This document shows positions 15,369-24,566 of a stretch of DNA of 56,275 bases, piece after piece. The DNA is taken from contig JANQLQ010000025.1 of the NCBI GenBank assembly GCA_028280565.1, forward strand, positions 1 through 56,275, in the 5' to 3' direction. Position 1 is the first letter of the stretch. Each line of letters opens with the position of its first letter. Below the pieces are notes generated by a model. It worked only from the letters and a program-made list of their open reading frames with translations. It did not search any database and had not been told where the DNA came from. Both the position numbers and the translations under genes were made by a program. The DNA comes from Fulvivirga sp. GTDB lineage: Bacteria; Bacteroidota; Bacteroidia; Cytophagales; Cyclobacteriaceae.

Positions 15369-16231
15369 CACTGTTCGTTAACCCCTGCCAAAGTTTCATT
15401 TTGCACGCCTTCCCATCCTATGATGGCCGTTTTCCGGGTAGGGCCCCATTGGTAGCCACCTAATTCACCGGTACCCCGGATCACGCGATGGCACGGGATC
15501 AAAAAGGCCACAGGATTACTGCCGATGGCCGTGCCCACTGCGCGGGAAGCGGAGGGATTCGAAATACTTTTGGCAATTTCACCATAGGTAGACAGCTGCC
15601 CCATCGGGATCTTAAGCAATGTCTCCCAAACTTTGAGTTGAAAATCGGTGCCTTTTAAGTGGAGTTTTATCTTGTCCAACTGGCTCCAATCATGGGTAAA
15701 GATATACAAAGCATTTTGCTGGACCAGGTCTACCATTTGGGTGAAGCGGGCGTTTGGAAAACGTTGCCTTAGGTCATTAAAGGCATCTTTCTTTTCCTCC
15801 ACAAAGGCCATGTAACAAATACCTTTGATGGTGGAAGCTACTAAGATGTTACCGAATGGGCTTTCTGCATAACTGTAATTGATGGACAAGTTGGCTCCCC
15901 CGTTTTTGAACTCCCCGGGCGTCATGCCCTCGATTTTCACAAAAAGGTCATGGAGTCTTCCTGTACCGGAAAGGCCCGTGTCATAGGCAGTTTCGAATAG
16001 CGTTGAGCGCTCTTTTTTTAAAAGCTGTTTGGCATATTGGAGACTTACAAATTGTAAGAATTTCTTTGGACTCACCCCTGCCCATTCTGTAAATAGCCGT
16101 TGAAAATGAAAAGGACTAAGGTGTATATGTTCCGCCACTTCATCTAAGTCAGGCTGGGTTTTGAAATGGGTCCTAATGTAATCGATGGCCTCCGCTACTC
16201 GATTGTAATCAATGTGTTCTTGTTCTCGCAT
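15368..16231 (-). CDS. ada: Ada-like AraC-HTH / O6-methylguanine-DNA methyltransferase
   Basis: 287 residues. An AraC-type double helix-turn-helix (about 5-100; LDEVAEHIHLSPFHFQRLF) is fused to a methyltransferase domain (about 110-280) with the acceptor motif LIPCHRVI. It removes methyl groups from O6-methylguanine and probably activates the alkylation operon. It lacks the Ada N-terminal zinc domain, which is encoded separately two genes downstream. ATG 16231 is preferred over a TTG at 16255 because a consensus -7 element covers 16253-16260, leaving no room for an upstream start. Confidence 0.85.
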   Translation of the reverse strand: MREQEHIDYNRVAEAIDYIRTHFKTQPDLDEVAEHIHLSPFHFQRLFTEWAGVSPKKFLQFVSLQYAKQLLKKERSTLFETAYDTGLSGTGRLHDLFVKIEGMTPGEFKNGGANLSINYSYAESPFGNILVASTIKGICYMAFVEEKKDAFNDLRQRFPNARFTQMVDLVQQNALYIFTHDWSQLDKIKLHLKGTDFQLKVWETLLKIPMGQLSTYGEIAKSISNPSASRAVGTAIGSNPVAFLIPCHRVIRGTGELGGYQWGPTRKTAIIGWEGVQNETLAGVNEQ

Positions 16232-16252
16232 GGCTTCTAAGTTTTTATACGT

Positions 16253-16260
16253 CAAAACTA
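16253..16260 (-). promoter_or_regulatory. -7 promoter element (TAGTTTTG) of the ada operon
   Basis: Read on the minus strand as TAGTTTTG, an exact TAnnTTTG match, about 20 nt before the ada ATG. The -33 region (GGTTTTACC) is only a weak match, as expected of an activator-dependent promoter. Confidence 0.45.
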
Positions 16261-16350
16261 CTGGGGCGTTAGGCCTGGTAAAACCCGGAACTTGCGGAGT
16301 AAGGGGTAGAAGTCAAAGTAAAAATCGGAAGCTTGTGGCTCCAAAGCAAA

Positions 16351-17346
16351 TTATAAAATCCACGGCGCCGGCTCCCAACCGTATTGATTGCCTCGTGCAA
16401 ATACATGCCCCAGGGCAGGGAATGGCATATGGTAAGACATGACCGGGACCCTTTCAAAAGATGCCATATCTAGGATCTTTCGCCGGGTTTTGTAGGCCTT
16501 AGGTGGGTCTTGGTCAAAGGCAGTGGCCCACGAGGGGTGCTCCAAGTCAAATGCAGAATGATGAAAGATATCTCCTGTATGAAGCAGGGAGTCACTGCCG
16601 GACCGGATCCAATAGCTGGTATGTCCCGGGGAATGCCCCGTGGTTTCAACAGCTTGGATACCGGCTACGATCTCCTCATTAAAGCGGAAGGTGTTGATCC
16701 TATCATTTAAGGGTAGAACGTTGTCGTGAAATGCCTTTTTGAAATTATTTTTGAAGCTTTCTTCAATAGGCATGCTGTTGAGGTCAATGTTTTTAGCCTG
16801 CCAAAAATTGAGCTCTTGTTCCGAAATATAGAGTGTAGCATTTGGGAACAGGGGTCTGCCTTCATGCATTAAGCCACCGATATGATCCAAGTGGCAATGC
16901 GTGATCAAAATGGTGCTGATGCTTTTAGGTTCTATGCCGGCTTCACTCATGTGCAGTATCAAATGCCCCATACCAGGTCCTAAGGTGTTACCTGCTCCCG
17001 TATCAATGAGTACTTTTTCATTACCCATAGCTAAGACTAGGGCATTGCATTGAAGCCTGTAAAGGTCGGTAGGTAAAAAATGGCTCTCCAAGGCTTTGAT
17101 CACTTCTTTTTCAGTAGTGTTTACCGCATAAAGGGGGTGAGGAGGAAAAAGCGTTTGGCCGTCACTAATGACCGTAGCCTCGATAGCGCCTATTCTAAAG
17201 TGATAAAACGGGCTGTTCTGCTTTGTCATACGCTGTGATTTTGTGTAAGATAGGATTTCACGAAAGGATGGGGAACTGGGCAGTAAACTACCCATGCCCA
17301 AAGTGGCTACCTGCTTGAGGTGCACACGACGACTGGATCTCATCAT
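16351..17346 (-). CDS. Tat-exported metallo-beta-lactamase-fold hydrolase
   Basis: 331 residues. The N terminus has a twin-arginine signal (SSRRVHLKQVATLGMG). The MBL zinc motif is THCHLDHIGG, followed by TTGHSPGHTSYW and HTGDIFHH, so the binuclear site looks complete. Length and spacing resemble the lactonase / methyl-parathion-hydrolase-like branch; the substrate is unknown. It lies 4 bp after the ABM-domain gene and is part of the AraC-ABM-MBL group. The twin-arginine signal suggests it is folded with metal in the cytoplasm before export. Confidence 0.8.
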   Translation of the reverse strand: MMRSSRRVHLKQVATLGMGSLLPSSPSFREILSYTKSQRMTKQNSPFYHFRIGAIEATVISDGQTLFPPHPLYAVNTTEKEVIKALESHFLPTDLYRLQCNALVLAMGNEKVLIDTGAGNTLGPGMGHLILHMSEAGIEPKSISTILITHCHLDHIGGLMHEGRPLFPNATLYISEQELNFWQAKNIDLNSMPIEESFKNNFKKAFHDNVLPLNDRINTFRFNEEIVAGIQAVETTGHSPGHTSYWIRSGSDSLLHTGDIFHHSAFDLEHPSWATAFDQDPPKAYKTRRKILDMASFERVPVMSYHMPFPALGHVFARGNQYGWEPAPWIL

Positions 17347-17350
17347 GGCG

Positions 17351-17794
17351 TCATTGCAGGTCTCTTTCCATGTAGACCCGTATGGTCGGTATCCGTGCGA
17401 TCATCGGGAAGTACTGTGGCCAGAACTGGCTCATATGGGGAGTAACCATATGTTCTTTTAGTACCTGGACATTTTTCCATCGCTCGTATAAGAAATATAC
17501 GTTAGGTTCTTCCGGGTGCCGGCTGAGCTGGAACTCGATATTACCGGGCTCCTTCCTTACCTCGGCAATCACAGGAGCAAACGCTTTCTCGAAGGCTGCT
17601 TCCTGTCCAGGGATCAGCGTGATATCGATCAAAACGCTGAAGGGCTGGCTAGGATCGGATACTTGGCTCACGATGGGTTCCGATAATACACCCGGGTCGA
17701 TTTCCTGGGCGTTCGATTCACCGGGACTAACAAGGGTCATGAGCAACAAAGTGCTGATCACCCCGGGGACTTGTAAAAAGAAAAACTCGTTCAT
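17351..17794 (-). CDS. Exported antibiotic-biosynthesis-monooxygenase (ABM) domain protein
   Basis: 147 residues: a signal peptide (about 1-29, ending ESNAQ) and one ABM/dimeric ferredoxin-like domain (VLIDITLIPGQEAAFEKAF ... EPGNIEFQLSRHPEEP ... FLYERWKN). ABM proteins include quinol monooxygenases and heme-degrading enzymes; export suggests a detoxification role. It starts 48 bp after araC and runs into the MBL gene with a 4-bp gap. A 30-bp inverted repeat lies just before its start codon. Confidence 0.72.
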   Translation of the reverse strand: MNEFFFLQVPGVISTLLLMTLVSPGESNAQEIDPGVLSEPIVSQVSDPSQPFSVLIDITLIPGQEAAFEKAFAPVIAEVRKEPGNIEFQLSRHPEEPNVYFLYERWKNVQVLKEHMVTPHMSQFWPQYFPMIARIPTIRVYMERDLQ

Positions 17795-17799
17795 TTGTA

Positions 17800-17829
17800 T
17801 CTCAATTTTGTTTGTTACAAAAATTGAGA
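17800..17829. promoter_or_regulatory. Inverted repeat just upstream of the ABM gene
   Basis: TCTCAATTTTG (17800-17810) and CAAAAATTGAGA (17818-17829) are complementary apart from one extra A. It fills the gap between araC and the ABM gene, ends 5 bp before the ABM start and has no T run, so an operator or a leader hairpin is more likely than a terminator. Confidence 0.5.
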
Positions 17830-17842
17830 CATCTCCGCAGTA

Positions 17843-18688
17843 TCAGGCTGTACGATCTGCGGGAATAACTGTATTATTTTCACTTAGCCCACGAAATCTT
17901 TCCGGGGTAACGCCTTCCGAATTTTTAAAGAACCGAAAGAAGTAGGGCGGGTCCTCGTATCCAAGATCATAGGCAATCTCTTTTATGCTTTTATCAGAAA
18001 ACAAGAGCATTCTTTTGGCCTCCAGGAGTATTCGTTCATGGATGAGATTGGTGATCGTTTTGCCTAGCGCTCCCTTAACGATCTCGTTGAGGTGTTTTGC
18101 TGAAAAATTCTGCTTTCCTGCATAAAAGGCGGCATTTTTTTGTGTTTTAAAGTGCCGTTCTATGTCTTTTCTTACTTGTATGATCGGGGTGTAACGGCCG
18201 CTCGTACCTTTTTCTTCTGCTTCGGATTTAATGGTTCTTTGGTAATGGATCAGCAAGAGTTTTAGATAGGAGCGTATCGCTTCCTTGTTTTTTACGTCTC
18301 TTGAAAATTCCGCTTGTATGCCTTCCCATAGAAATTTTATGTGTGTTAAGCTAGCAGGGGTAAGGGTGACAAAAGGCTGATGACAAAAATAATGGAACTG
18401 GAGGTTGTCAAAGGCGCCTTGGTGGGCTTCATTATGAACATCCAAAAATGGATCATCAAAATAGATCACCCAGCCGCCTGGATCATTTAATAAATGGGTT
18501 TGGATGGCCCGGTCTTTGGCAATAAAAAACAATGTGTTTTCTATTACTTCATGTTCAAAAAAATCTACCGTAAGCGTGCCCGAAGCTTTTTTTAAGAACA
18601 GCAGGTAATATCCACCCGTTCGCTTTAGTTTATGCCGAAATTGGGCATCAAAATCCCGCAAGCTCGGTATTTGAAGGTCTTCTTGCAT
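17843..18688 (-). CDS. AraC-family transcriptional regulator
   Basis: 281 residues: an N-terminal cupin-like sensor region and a C-terminal AraC HTH domain (about 180-270) with the second helix pair SIKEIAYDLGYEDPPYFFRFFK and the closing GVTPERFR. It is the type common in Bacteroidota that controls an adjacent short operon. The ABM and MBL genes follow directly on the same strand, so they are the likely targets. It starts 29 bp after the aconitase stop, but probably has its own control. Confidence 0.85.
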   Translation of the reverse strand: MQEDLQIPSLRDFDAQFRHKLKRTGGYYLLFLKKASGTLTVDFFEHEVIENTLFFIAKDRAIQTHLLNDPGGWVIYFDDPFLDVHNEAHQGAFDNLQFHYFCHQPFVTLTPASLTHIKFLWEGIQAEFSRDVKNKEAIRSYLKLLLIHYQRTIKSEAEEKGTSGRYTPIIQVRKDIERHFKTQKNAAFYAGKQNFSAKHLNEIVKGALGKTITNLIHERILLEAKRMLLFSDKSIKEIAYDLGYEDPPYFFRFFKNSEGVTPERFRGLSENNTVIPADRTA

Positions 18689-18717
18689 GGGCGGTGACCT
18701 ATTTCAAAGGAAAGGCG

Positions 18718-21444
18718 TCAATTATCCTTTAAAAAGTTACGCAATACATAATGCAAGATGCCCCCATTTTCGTAGTAGGCTACTTCTATTTGCGAATCCA
18801 GTCGGCATAATACGCGGAAACTTGTTTCTTTACCTTCTTCATCCCGGGTGGTCACGTGGAGGACCGAAGCTGGGCCCAGCCCGCTGGCGATCCCTGTGAT
18901 GCTGTAATATTCTTTCCCGGTCAGCCCAAGGCTTTCTGCATTGTCGCCTTCCATAAACTGCAAAGGTAAAACACCCATTCCTACGAGGTTGCTCCTGTGG
19001 ATGCGTTCATAGCTTTCAGCGATGACGGCTTTTACGCCTAACAAGTTGGTGCCTTTTGCCGCCCAATCACGAGAAGAGCCGCTGCCGTACTCCTTACCTG
19101 CAAGTACGACAAGGTCAGTTCCGTCATGTTGATATTTCGTAGCGGCCTCATAAACCGGTATTTCCTCTCCAGCGGGGAAGTAGGTGGTATACCCGCCTTC
19201 TTTTTGCGCTACCTGGTTCCGAATGCGTACGTTGGCAAATGTACCTCTTATCATCACCTCGTGGTTGCCTCTTCTTGATCCATAAGAGTTAAAAGAGCGT
19301 GCCTCTATCCCCTGTTCGACCAGGTACCGGCCGGCCGTTGAGTCCTGCGAAAAAGCGCCTGCCGGCGAAATATGATCGGTAGTCACCGAGTCGCCAAGCT
19401 TGAGCAGCACGCGGGCATCTTGGATGTCTTTTAGTCCCTTACTTTCGGACGAAATATCTTTGAAGAAAGGAGCTTCTTTGATGTAGGTAGAGTCGTCACT
19501 CCACTGGTAATCCATACCGACCGGGGCAGGGAGGGACTGCCATTGCTCTTCACCATCAAAGATCACCTTGTAGGTATCTTCGAAATCACTTTTGTCGATG
19601 GCCGTGCGGATGATATCCTGGATCTCCTCTAATGTAGGCCAAACATCTGTCATATACACTGGCGCGCCCTGGTCATCAAGTCCTATGGGTTCTTTGGTGA
19701 GGTCAATGTTCACCCTGCCGGCTATAGCGTATACCACCACCAGCATAGGCGAGGCTAGGAAGTTCATACGAACCTGGGGGTGTACCCTTGCTTCAAAATT
19801 CCGGTTGCCTGATAACACTGACGAGACATTGAGATCATGTTTTGTAATGGCCTCGGCAATGGGGTCGGGGAGTGGCCCGCTGTTGCCAATGCAGGAGGTG
19901 CAACCGTAGCCTACCGTAAAAAAGTTCATGGCCTCTAGGTCATGGTCTAAGCCAGATTTTTCCAAGTACTTGGTAACTACTTTAGAGCCCGGCGCCAGGC
20001 TGGGTTTTACCCAAGGTTTTACCTTTAAGCCTTTCTCACGTGCCTTCCTAGCCACTAATCCTGCCCCAACCATTACGCTGGGATTGGAAGTATTGGTGCA
20101 ACTGGTAATGGCCGCGATAACGATAGAACCATCGTGTAAAGTGATCTCCTCGCCATTGTACTGTACCTTGGCCGACCTCAACTGAAAGGTTTGGTCTGCC
20201 GTATGGGCAAACTCTGTTAAGGAACCGCCTTCACCCAGCCAATTGGCCTCGGCGGTAGTATCTGCTGCCTGTTGTAGATGATCGTATTCCTTTTCTATAA
20301 GACTGTAGAACGTACTTTTAAGGTCCTTGACCAATATCTTATCCTGTGGCCTTTTCGGGCCGGATACCGTGGGCTCTAAGGAGGATAAGTCCAAAGACAG
20401 GACATCGGTATAGGTGATATTTTCATTCCCGGTACGCCATAAATGGTTTTCCTTAGCGTAGGCTTCCACGCGCTGTATCACTTCCTCGGGACGATTTGTG
20501 CGACGCATGTAAAGTAATGTTTGGTCATCCACGGGGAAGTAGGTCACCGTACACCCAAATTCCGGGGACATATTAGAGATGGTGGCCCGATCAGGAACTG
20601 ACAGGTGATCGAGACCGTCGCCGAATACTTCTACAAATTTACCGACCACACCGTACTGCCGGAGTAATTCTGTGATGGCCAGCACCATGTCTGTAGCAGT
20701 AATGCCTTCCGGCAACTGTCCTTTGAGTTCCAAACCAATGACTTGCGGGCAGGTAAAATAAATGGGTTGCCCCAGCATGGCGGCCTCCGCTTCTATGCCT
20801 CCTACACCCCAGCCTACTACGCCAATACCGTTGACCATGGGCGTATGAGAGTCGGTCCCTACCAATGTGTCCGGGAAAAGCCATCCATCACGTTGTACTA
20901 CGCCTTCTGCCAGGTATTCTAGGTTTACCTGGTGGCAAATGCCCATGCCAGGCGGGACTACCCGGAAATTGTCAAATGATTTTTGCCCCCATTTTAGCAA
21001 GGCGTATCGTTCATGATTACGTTCATACTCTTTCGCTACGTTTTTGCCATAAGCTTCCTTATTAGCAAAAAAATCAACCTGTACGGAATGGTCTACCACG
21101 AGGTCTACCGGGATGGAGGGGTTGATCTTGGTCCCGTCTTTGCCTTTTCTTACCACCTCTGACCGGATGGAAGAAATGTCTACTATGGCCGGTACTCCCG
21201 TAAAATCTTGCATCAATACCCTTGCCGGTTTGTAGGGGATGTCTTGGTCTGTGCCTCCCGGCTGCCATTCCGCAAGTACTTTAAAATGATCTTCCGTAAT
21301 GGCCAAGCCATCCCTATTCCGGATCACGTTTTCCAGTAGGATGCGAATTGAAAAAGGCAAGCTTTCAACGCCGGGGACCGCGTTTAGGTCAGCGATTTTA
21401 AAGGAGGTCCCGCTAAGATCGATCGTTTTCAGTGAAGTCGGCAT
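18718..21444 (-). CDS. acnA: Aconitate hydratase A
   Basis: 908 residues, the full length of the AcnA/IRP1-type enzyme. It interconverts citrate and isocitrate in the TCA cycle with a [4Fe-4S] cluster. Cluster cysteines are visible in SCTNTSNPSV and YGCTSCIGNSGP, and swivel-domain residues in YGSGSSRDWAAKG. GTDSHTPMVNGIG is also conserved. The sequence is intact. The neighbours are unrelated to the TCA cycle. An intrinsic terminator at 21525-21565 isolates it from the SDR gene upstream. Confidence 0.95.
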   Translation of the reverse strand: MPTSLKTIDLSGTSFKIADLNAVPGVESLPFSIRILLENVIRNRDGLAITEDHFKVLAEWQPGGTDQDIPYKPARVLMQDFTGVPAIVDISSIRSEVVRKGKDGTKINPSIPVDLVVDHSVQVDFFANKEAYGKNVAKEYERNHERYALLKWGQKSFDNFRVVPPGMGICHQVNLEYLAEGVVQRDGWLFPDTLVGTDSHTPMVNGIGVVGWGVGGIEAEAAMLGQPIYFTCPQVIGLELKGQLPEGITATDMVLAITELLRQYGVVGKFVEVFGDGLDHLSVPDRATISNMSPEFGCTVTYFPVDDQTLLYMRRTNRPEEVIQRVEAYAKENHLWRTGNENITYTDVLSLDLSSLEPTVSGPKRPQDKILVKDLKSTFYSLIEKEYDHLQQAADTTAEANWLGEGGSLTEFAHTADQTFQLRSAKVQYNGEEITLHDGSIVIAAITSCTNTSNPSVMVGAGLVARKAREKGLKVKPWVKPSLAPGSKVVTKYLEKSGLDHDLEAMNFFTVGYGCTSCIGNSGPLPDPIAEAITKHDLNVSSVLSGNRNFEARVHPQVRMNFLASPMLVVVYAIAGRVNIDLTKEPIGLDDQGAPVYMTDVWPTLEEIQDIIRTAIDKSDFEDTYKVIFDGEEQWQSLPAPVGMDYQWSDDSTYIKEAPFFKDISSESKGLKDIQDARVLLKLGDSVTTDHISPAGAFSQDSTAGRYLVEQGIEARSFNSYGSRRGNHEVMIRGTFANVRIRNQVAQKEGGYTTYFPAGEEIPVYEAATKYQHDGTDLVVLAGKEYGSGSSRDWAAKGTNLLGVKAVIAESYERIHRSNLVGMGVLPLQFMEGDNAESLGLTGKEYYSITGIASGLGPASVLHVTTRDEEGKETSFRVLCRLDSQIEVAYYENGGILHYVLRNFLKDN

Positions 21445-21524
21445 AATGATGTGATGGTTAACTTTAAAAGATGATCATACATTACTATAATCTTTATTTC
21501 AAAGGGATGGTTTGTGACGTGTTG

Positions 21525-21565
21525 AAAAAAATCATAGGTACAATTCATGAATTGCACCTATGATT
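21525..21565 (-). terminator. Intrinsic terminator overlapping the SDR stop codon
   Basis: On the minus strand AATCATAGGT and ACCTATGATT close a 36-nt almost perfect palindrome with the inner CAATTC-AT-GAATTG, followed by a run of T (21525-21530). The TAG stop of the SDR gene (21558-21560) is inside the first arm. Confidence 0.8.
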
Positions 21566-22418
21566 CCAATTTATTCAACTCCTCTTCGGTATAATCCGTG
21601 GGTAGCCCCAGGTATTCGAATTCGTTCACCTCTTGTGTGAAAGAAACGAGTTTGGTCCTGAGCCGTTTGTAAGCCGGCCCTCCCAGTGGCAGGTGTACAG
21701 GAGGATTATCCAACAAGGTAAGGTCATACATGGCTTTGGCGGCCCTCGCAGGATCCCCGATTTGCTTTCCGCTTACCCCTTGGATAGCTTCCATGTTTTG
21801 TGCTGCTGAGCGGGTATAGTCATCAATTTTAGTCGGGGTGTAGGTGGCAGATCGACCTGCCCAATCCGTGCGGAAAGGCCCGGGCTCTACGTTCGTTACT
21901 TTTATGCCCAGGGGTGATACCTCCTTTTCCAGCGCCTCTCCTATGCCTTCCAGCGCAAATTTAGAGCCATTGTAAATGCCCACACCGGGGTAGCCTTGTA
22001 ACCCGGCAATAGAGGTGATGTTCAATATATGTCCCGAGCGCTGTTTTCTCATGATCGGCAGTATAGCTTGGGTCACACGCACGGCGCCGAATACATTTAC
22101 ATCAAATTGGTGCTTCATCTCTTCTTCCGTCACCTCTTCCACGCTTCCCAAAGAACCATAGCCGGCGTTATTTACCAAAACATCGATCCGGCCCCATTTC
22201 TCAAAAGCAAACTTCACAGCATTTTCTACAAGGGTTGGGTTGGTCACGTCCATCTTTACCCCGAAGGTGAGCCCTTCCGAGAGGGTGTTGAATTCGTTGA
22301 TCTGCTCCTCTTTCCGTAATGTTCCGATTACGTTGTCACCCTGTAAGGCGGCGTACTTTGCCAATTCACGTCCTAAACCCGTTGAACACCCGGTAATAAA
22401 CCAATTTTTCTTACTCAT
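21558..22418 (-). CDS. Short-chain dehydrogenase/reductase
   Basis: 286 residues of the classical SDR fold. The cofactor motif TGCSTGLG is near the N terminus, followed by NNAGYG, the catalytic Ser in ITSIAG and YNGSK (Tyr-x3-Lys). It is an NAD(P)-dependent oxidoreductase of unknown substrate; the C-terminal length fits the group often annotated as oxidoreductase/retinol-dehydrogenase-like. ATG 22418 places MSKKNWFITG at the start; an ATG five codons earlier is possible. Transcription ends at the terminator that includes its stop codon. Confidence 0.85.
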   Translation of the reverse strand: MSKKNWFITGCSTGLGRELAKYAALQGDNVIGTLRKEEQINEFNTLSEGLTFGVKMDVTNPTLVENAVKFAFEKWGRIDVLVNNAGYGSLGSVEEVTEEEMKHQFDVNVFGAVRVTQAILPIMRKQRSGHILNITSIAGLQGYPGVGIYNGSKFALEGIGEALEKEVSPLGIKVTNVEPGPFRTDWAGRSATYTPTKIDDYTRSAAQNMEAIQGVSGKQIGDPARAAKAMYDLTLLDNPPVHLPLGGPAYKRLRTKLVSFTQEVNEFEYLGLPTDYTEEELNKLES

Positions 22419-22597
22419 AATGTTAGGGATCATTAATGATTAAAACTAAAAATATGAAAACGCGACCCACTAAGGTAGTTCCCTGCTTCCATATGTTTTT
22501 TAAAGGCCATTTTCTTTGCAGCCCTGATCTTCTAACTTCAAAATAGAACACGGGGTTTCCGGGTTTTGACCTAATTTTTTAGGGAGACTGCTTCAGG

Positions 22598-22613
22598 GTA
22601 TTCTTGCGAATAC
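22598..22613. promoter_or_regulatory. Palindrome upstream of the secreted barrel protein
   Basis: GTATTC-TTGC-GAATAC, perfect 6-bp arms, 36 bp before the start codon at 22650. It could be an operator or a leader hairpin. No matching second copy was seen. Confidence 0.3.
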
Positions 22614-22649
22614 TAGTCATATCTCCAAGGACAACCCATTCAATCATTT

Positions 22650-24533
22650 ATGAAAAGCATTTGCCCCTTTTTATGGCTGTTACTAACGGTAAGTAGTGTT
22701 CATGCCCAGCCCAGTTTAGCAACAAAAGCGGAAGAAGAATACTTCAAAACACTTTCCGAATTGACGGAATCCTTGCTCCGTCAACAGAATAAGGATAAAA
22801 AAGACCCGGATTTTGGAGGGATCCTCGACCCTGAAAATGACATTTATTATTCCCGTGCTGCCGAGGCGGTCTATCCTTTTACCGTTATGTATCAATACAC
22901 CGACGAAAAGAAATACCGGGATGCAGCGATTGACGTAGGGGAGTGGCTTATCCGCCAACAGGAACCTACCGGGGAATGGATAGAAAATCCTTGGACTTGG
23001 ACGGGCACCACGGCAGACCAGCTTTTGATGATGGCTGCGGCTTACCCTACCTTGAAAAAACATTTGAACCAAAAGGCGCAGCAGCGTTGGGAAAAGTCTA
23101 TGCGTGCTGCCGGCATGTATTTGGTAGAAAAAATGAACCCGGGGTTTGCCAGTATCAACTATGTGCCCACCACGGCCGGTACCATGGCTATGCTGTGGCA
23201 AAACGTGGCGAAAGAAGACGTGTTCCTAGAAAAGGCGCGTTCCTTAGCTTGGCAAACGATCGCAAAGATGGATGAGGATCAATTCATCCATGGCGAGGCC
23301 GCGCGGGTCCATGGGGTTAAGTATGGGGTGGACCTGGGATATCAAATGGATATGTCTTTGTGGGGCCTTACGCTCTATGCGCGGATCACGGGGGACAAGG
23401 AGGCCGAATCTTACGCTCGTAAATCGCTGGAGAAAGTGATACATTTCGTTTATCCTAATGGCCTGATCGATAGCTCTTGGGGTGCACGTTCTTATAAGTG
23501 GACAGGCTATGGATCTAAAACAGCCGACGGAAGCCAGGTGCTTTTTAGCCTCTTTGCCGACGAAAATCCTGCCTATCAAACGGCTGCTTTACGCAACTTA
23601 GAATATTTACGCAGCGCCATCAAACAAGGGCTGGTGGGCTATGGTCGCGATGTATGGGCCTTTGCAAGCAAAACCGGTCAGCCTAACCTTTATCCCACTT
23701 TCGCGCGGGCAAAGAACCTGGCCATGGCCATGGAGTTTGGCCACCACCAGGCCGGCGAGCCCGTTCCGTTGCCGGCAGACAAAGGGGATTGGGCAAAGTT
23801 CTTCCCCACCGTAAAAGTGGGCGTGGTCCGAAAAGGGGACTGGATGACCACGATTTCTGCCTACGACTATCATGACTACACGAACTGGGGAGGCGGAAAA
23901 TATACCCACTTTCCTCGTGGAGGTGCCTTGTTGAATGTGTGGCTGGAGGATTTTGGCTTACTGACCACGGCCTCACAGACCCAATACCACAGGGGAGAAG
24001 AGATCCACATGCCTCCCATAGAAGATACCGTGATCGCCCTTACGCCTAGGATCGAGTACTTTTCGGAAAACGGCTATTTTACGAACTTGTATGAAACCAA
24101 GGCTAAGATAGCCATTGATGAAACCGGGCCTATGACGACTGCAGAGGTGATCGGTGAGCTTAGCGACCAGCAATATCATCCCGGGGGGGTGGCCTATCGC
24201 TATAATTATTCAATAGGAGGTAAGACTTTAGGGAAAAAGATCACACTACGCTACCATGATCGTACACCAAACATCAGGGTGGTGGAGCCTATTGTACTTA
24301 ACGAGGGAGTCAGGGTAGAGCAGGTAGATGATCGTACCGTGCGTATTCGCGGAGAAAAACGCAATGTCCTTTTGAAAGTAAAGGAAGGTGATGTGCGGGT
24401 ACAGGTAGGAGAGAATGCGGAAGATTACTGGTACCCTTTCCCGGGACTGCGCTGCTATCCTATCGTGCTTAACGTAACCCCCCCTGCCGAAGGGTTTGAA
24501 CGAGTAATAAATTACGAGTTTATTGCAGAATAG
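22650..24533 (+). CDS. Secreted alpha/alpha-barrel protein, possible polysaccharide-active enzyme
   Basis: 627 residues with a clear signal peptide (MKSICPFLWLLLTVSSVHAQ). Residues ~25-340 are helical with repeated pairs such as YRDAAIDVGEWLIRQQEPTGEW and ESYARKSLEKVIHFVYPNGLID, the look of an (alpha/alpha) toroid. Residues ~370-627 are beta-rich and would form a sandwich. This two-part layout is shared by several polysaccharide lyases and some glycoside hydrolases (heparinase-II/III-like, GH88/105-like, epimerases), but I cannot assign a family. An aromatic groove (WIENPWTWTG) is suggestive of sugar binding. No other carbohydrate gene adjoins it. Confidence 0.75.
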   Translation: MKSICPFLWLLLTVSSVHAQPSLATKAEEEYFKTLSELTESLLRQQNKDKKDPDFGGILDPENDIYYSRAAEAVYPFTVMYQYTDEKKYRDAAIDVGEWLIRQQEPTGEWIENPWTWTGTTADQLLMMAAAYPTLKKHLNQKAQQRWEKSMRAAGMYLVEKMNPGFASINYVPTTAGTMAMLWQNVAKEDVFLEKARSLAWQTIAKMDEDQFIHGEAARVHGVKYGVDLGYQMDMSLWGLTLYARITGDKEAESYARKSLEKVIHFVYPNGLIDSSWGARSYKWTGYGSKTADGSQVLFSLFADENPAYQTAALRNLEYLRSAIKQGLVGYGRDVWAFASKTGQPNLYPTFARAKNLAMAMEFGHHQAGEPVPLPADKGDWAKFFPTVKVGVVRKGDWMTTISAYDYHDYTNWGGGKYTHFPRGGALLNVWLEDFGLLTTASQTQYHRGEEIHMPPIEDTVIALTPRIEYFSENGYFTNLYETKAKIAIDETGPMTTAEVIGELSDQQYHPGGVAYRYNYSIGGKTLGKKITLRYHDRTPNIRVVEPIVLNEGVRVEQVDDRTVRIRGEKRNVLLKVKEGDVRVQVGENAEDYWYPFPGLRCYPIVLNVTPPAEGFERVINYEFIAE

Positions 24534-24566
24534 GGGTCCTCATGCCGGCTAATGACTGGTCCCTTG

